A DNA stretch of 64,000 nucleotides from Labilibaculum sp. Lineage in GTDB: Bacteria; Bacteroidota; Bacteroidia; Bacteroidales; Marinifilaceae. Location: positions 267,300 through 331,299 of the forward strand of contig JAEINT010000003.1 in assembly GCA_016342745.1 (NCBI GenBank), read 5' to 3'. The notes under the pieces are model-generated. The model ran no database searches. It had not been told where the DNA came from and worked only from the letters and a program-made list of their open reading frames with translations. Positions 63,922 through 64,000 of the stretch are shown here, one piece after another (position 1 is the stretch's first letter; each line of letters opens with the position of its first letter). A program made the translations under genes and the position numbers.

Positions 63922-64000
63922 CTACTTCTGTATCTCGTTTATAATTTCGATTGCACTTTCAGTTGCTGTTTCAATAGCTTTGTAATTGAAAGAGCCATCC
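63922..64000 (-). CDS. C-terminal end of an upstream operon gene (unidentified, cut by window edge)
   Basis: The minus-strand frame from the window edge encodes DGSFNYKAIETATESAIEII and then NEIQK with a TAG at 63922-63924, 6 bp before the SDR start codon. The tight spacing shows it belongs to the uronate operon. It is too short to name. In comparable operons another uronate catabolic enzyme or a regulator is found here, but nothing in these 25 residues decides it. Confidence 0.6.
   Translation of the reverse strand, partial: DGSFNYKAIETATESAIEIINEIQK

Noticed and set aside
1..64000. CRISPR arrays, insertion sequences, prophage genes, toxin-antitoxin or restriction genes
   Set aside because: I looked for short spaced repeats, transposase or integrase motifs and defence-gene motifs and saw none. 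The only extended repeats are the coding Ig-like units, the TlpA tandem copies and the 55-bp pair.

Overview
The window comes from a free-living, probably marine member of the Bacteroidota; the gene content and AT-rich sequence suggest a Marinilabiliales/Marinifilaceae-type bacterium, which is inference. The evidence is two SusC/SusD-type outer-membrane systems, an ECF sigma/FecR pair, type IX secretion (T9SS) C-terminal sorting domains, TAnnTTTG-type promoter elements and a marine-type carbohydrate locus.

Layout. (1) 1-20.9 kb: two related SusCD loci rich in thioredoxin-fold proteins. Locus A has a partial SusC, SusD, a thioredoxin/TPR protein and two TlpA-like lipoproteins, the second split by an in-frame TAG. 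Locus B has an ECF sigma factor, FecR, a SusC transducer with an STN domain, SusD, a TlpA lipoprotein, a thioredoxin/TPR protein, a trypsin/PDZ protein lacking its catalytic serine, and a POT-type transporter. There are no carbohydrate-active enzymes here, so a peptide or protein substrate is more likely than a glycan. An antisense RNA with its own promoter element and terminator appears to cross the start of the locus B susC. (2) 21-26.6 kb: an FUSC-type membrane protein, two small unknown proteins, an SMP-30-like lactonase and a YoaP-like acetyltransferase. (3) 27-37.4 kb: one 3,479-residue secreted protein with two endonuclease-I domains, one EEP nuclease/phosphatase domain, Calx-beta domains, eleven ~81-residue repeats and a T9SS signal. 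(4) 37.8-39.5 kb: a frameshifted small basic ORF, a YkgJ-type cysteine cluster protein and a glyoxalase-fold protein.

(5) 39.55-45.74 kb: a decaying carbohydrate locus ending at the 3' end of tRNA-Ser(GGA). It holds relics of GH43/117-like and GH16 genes, an intact T9SS-exported GH16 enzyme, an intact GH29 fucosidase, a GH28 gene with two in-frame stops, and a badly damaged GH2 5' end. (6) 46-47.5 kb: a ModF-like double ABC ATPase. (7) 48-52.4 kb: glpABC (anaerobic glycerol-3-phosphate dehydrogenase) behind a good Bacteroidota promoter and a long leader. (8) 52.6-60.1 kb: two hybrid histidine kinases, the first with a PocR domain; an imperfect ~55-bp direct repeat flanks the pair. (9) 60.4-64 kb: a hexuronate operon on the minus strand, read from the right edge: an unidentified partial gene, an SDR-type D-mannonate oxidoreductase, UxuA and an ExuT-like transporter, closed by a strong terminator.

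The most unusual items are the predicted DonS-like antisense RNA, the giant nuclease, the pseudo-trypsin/PDZ protein in a thioredoxin-rich SusCD locus, and the chain of broken glycosidase genes beside a tRNA. All calls are from reading the sequence; no database search was run.
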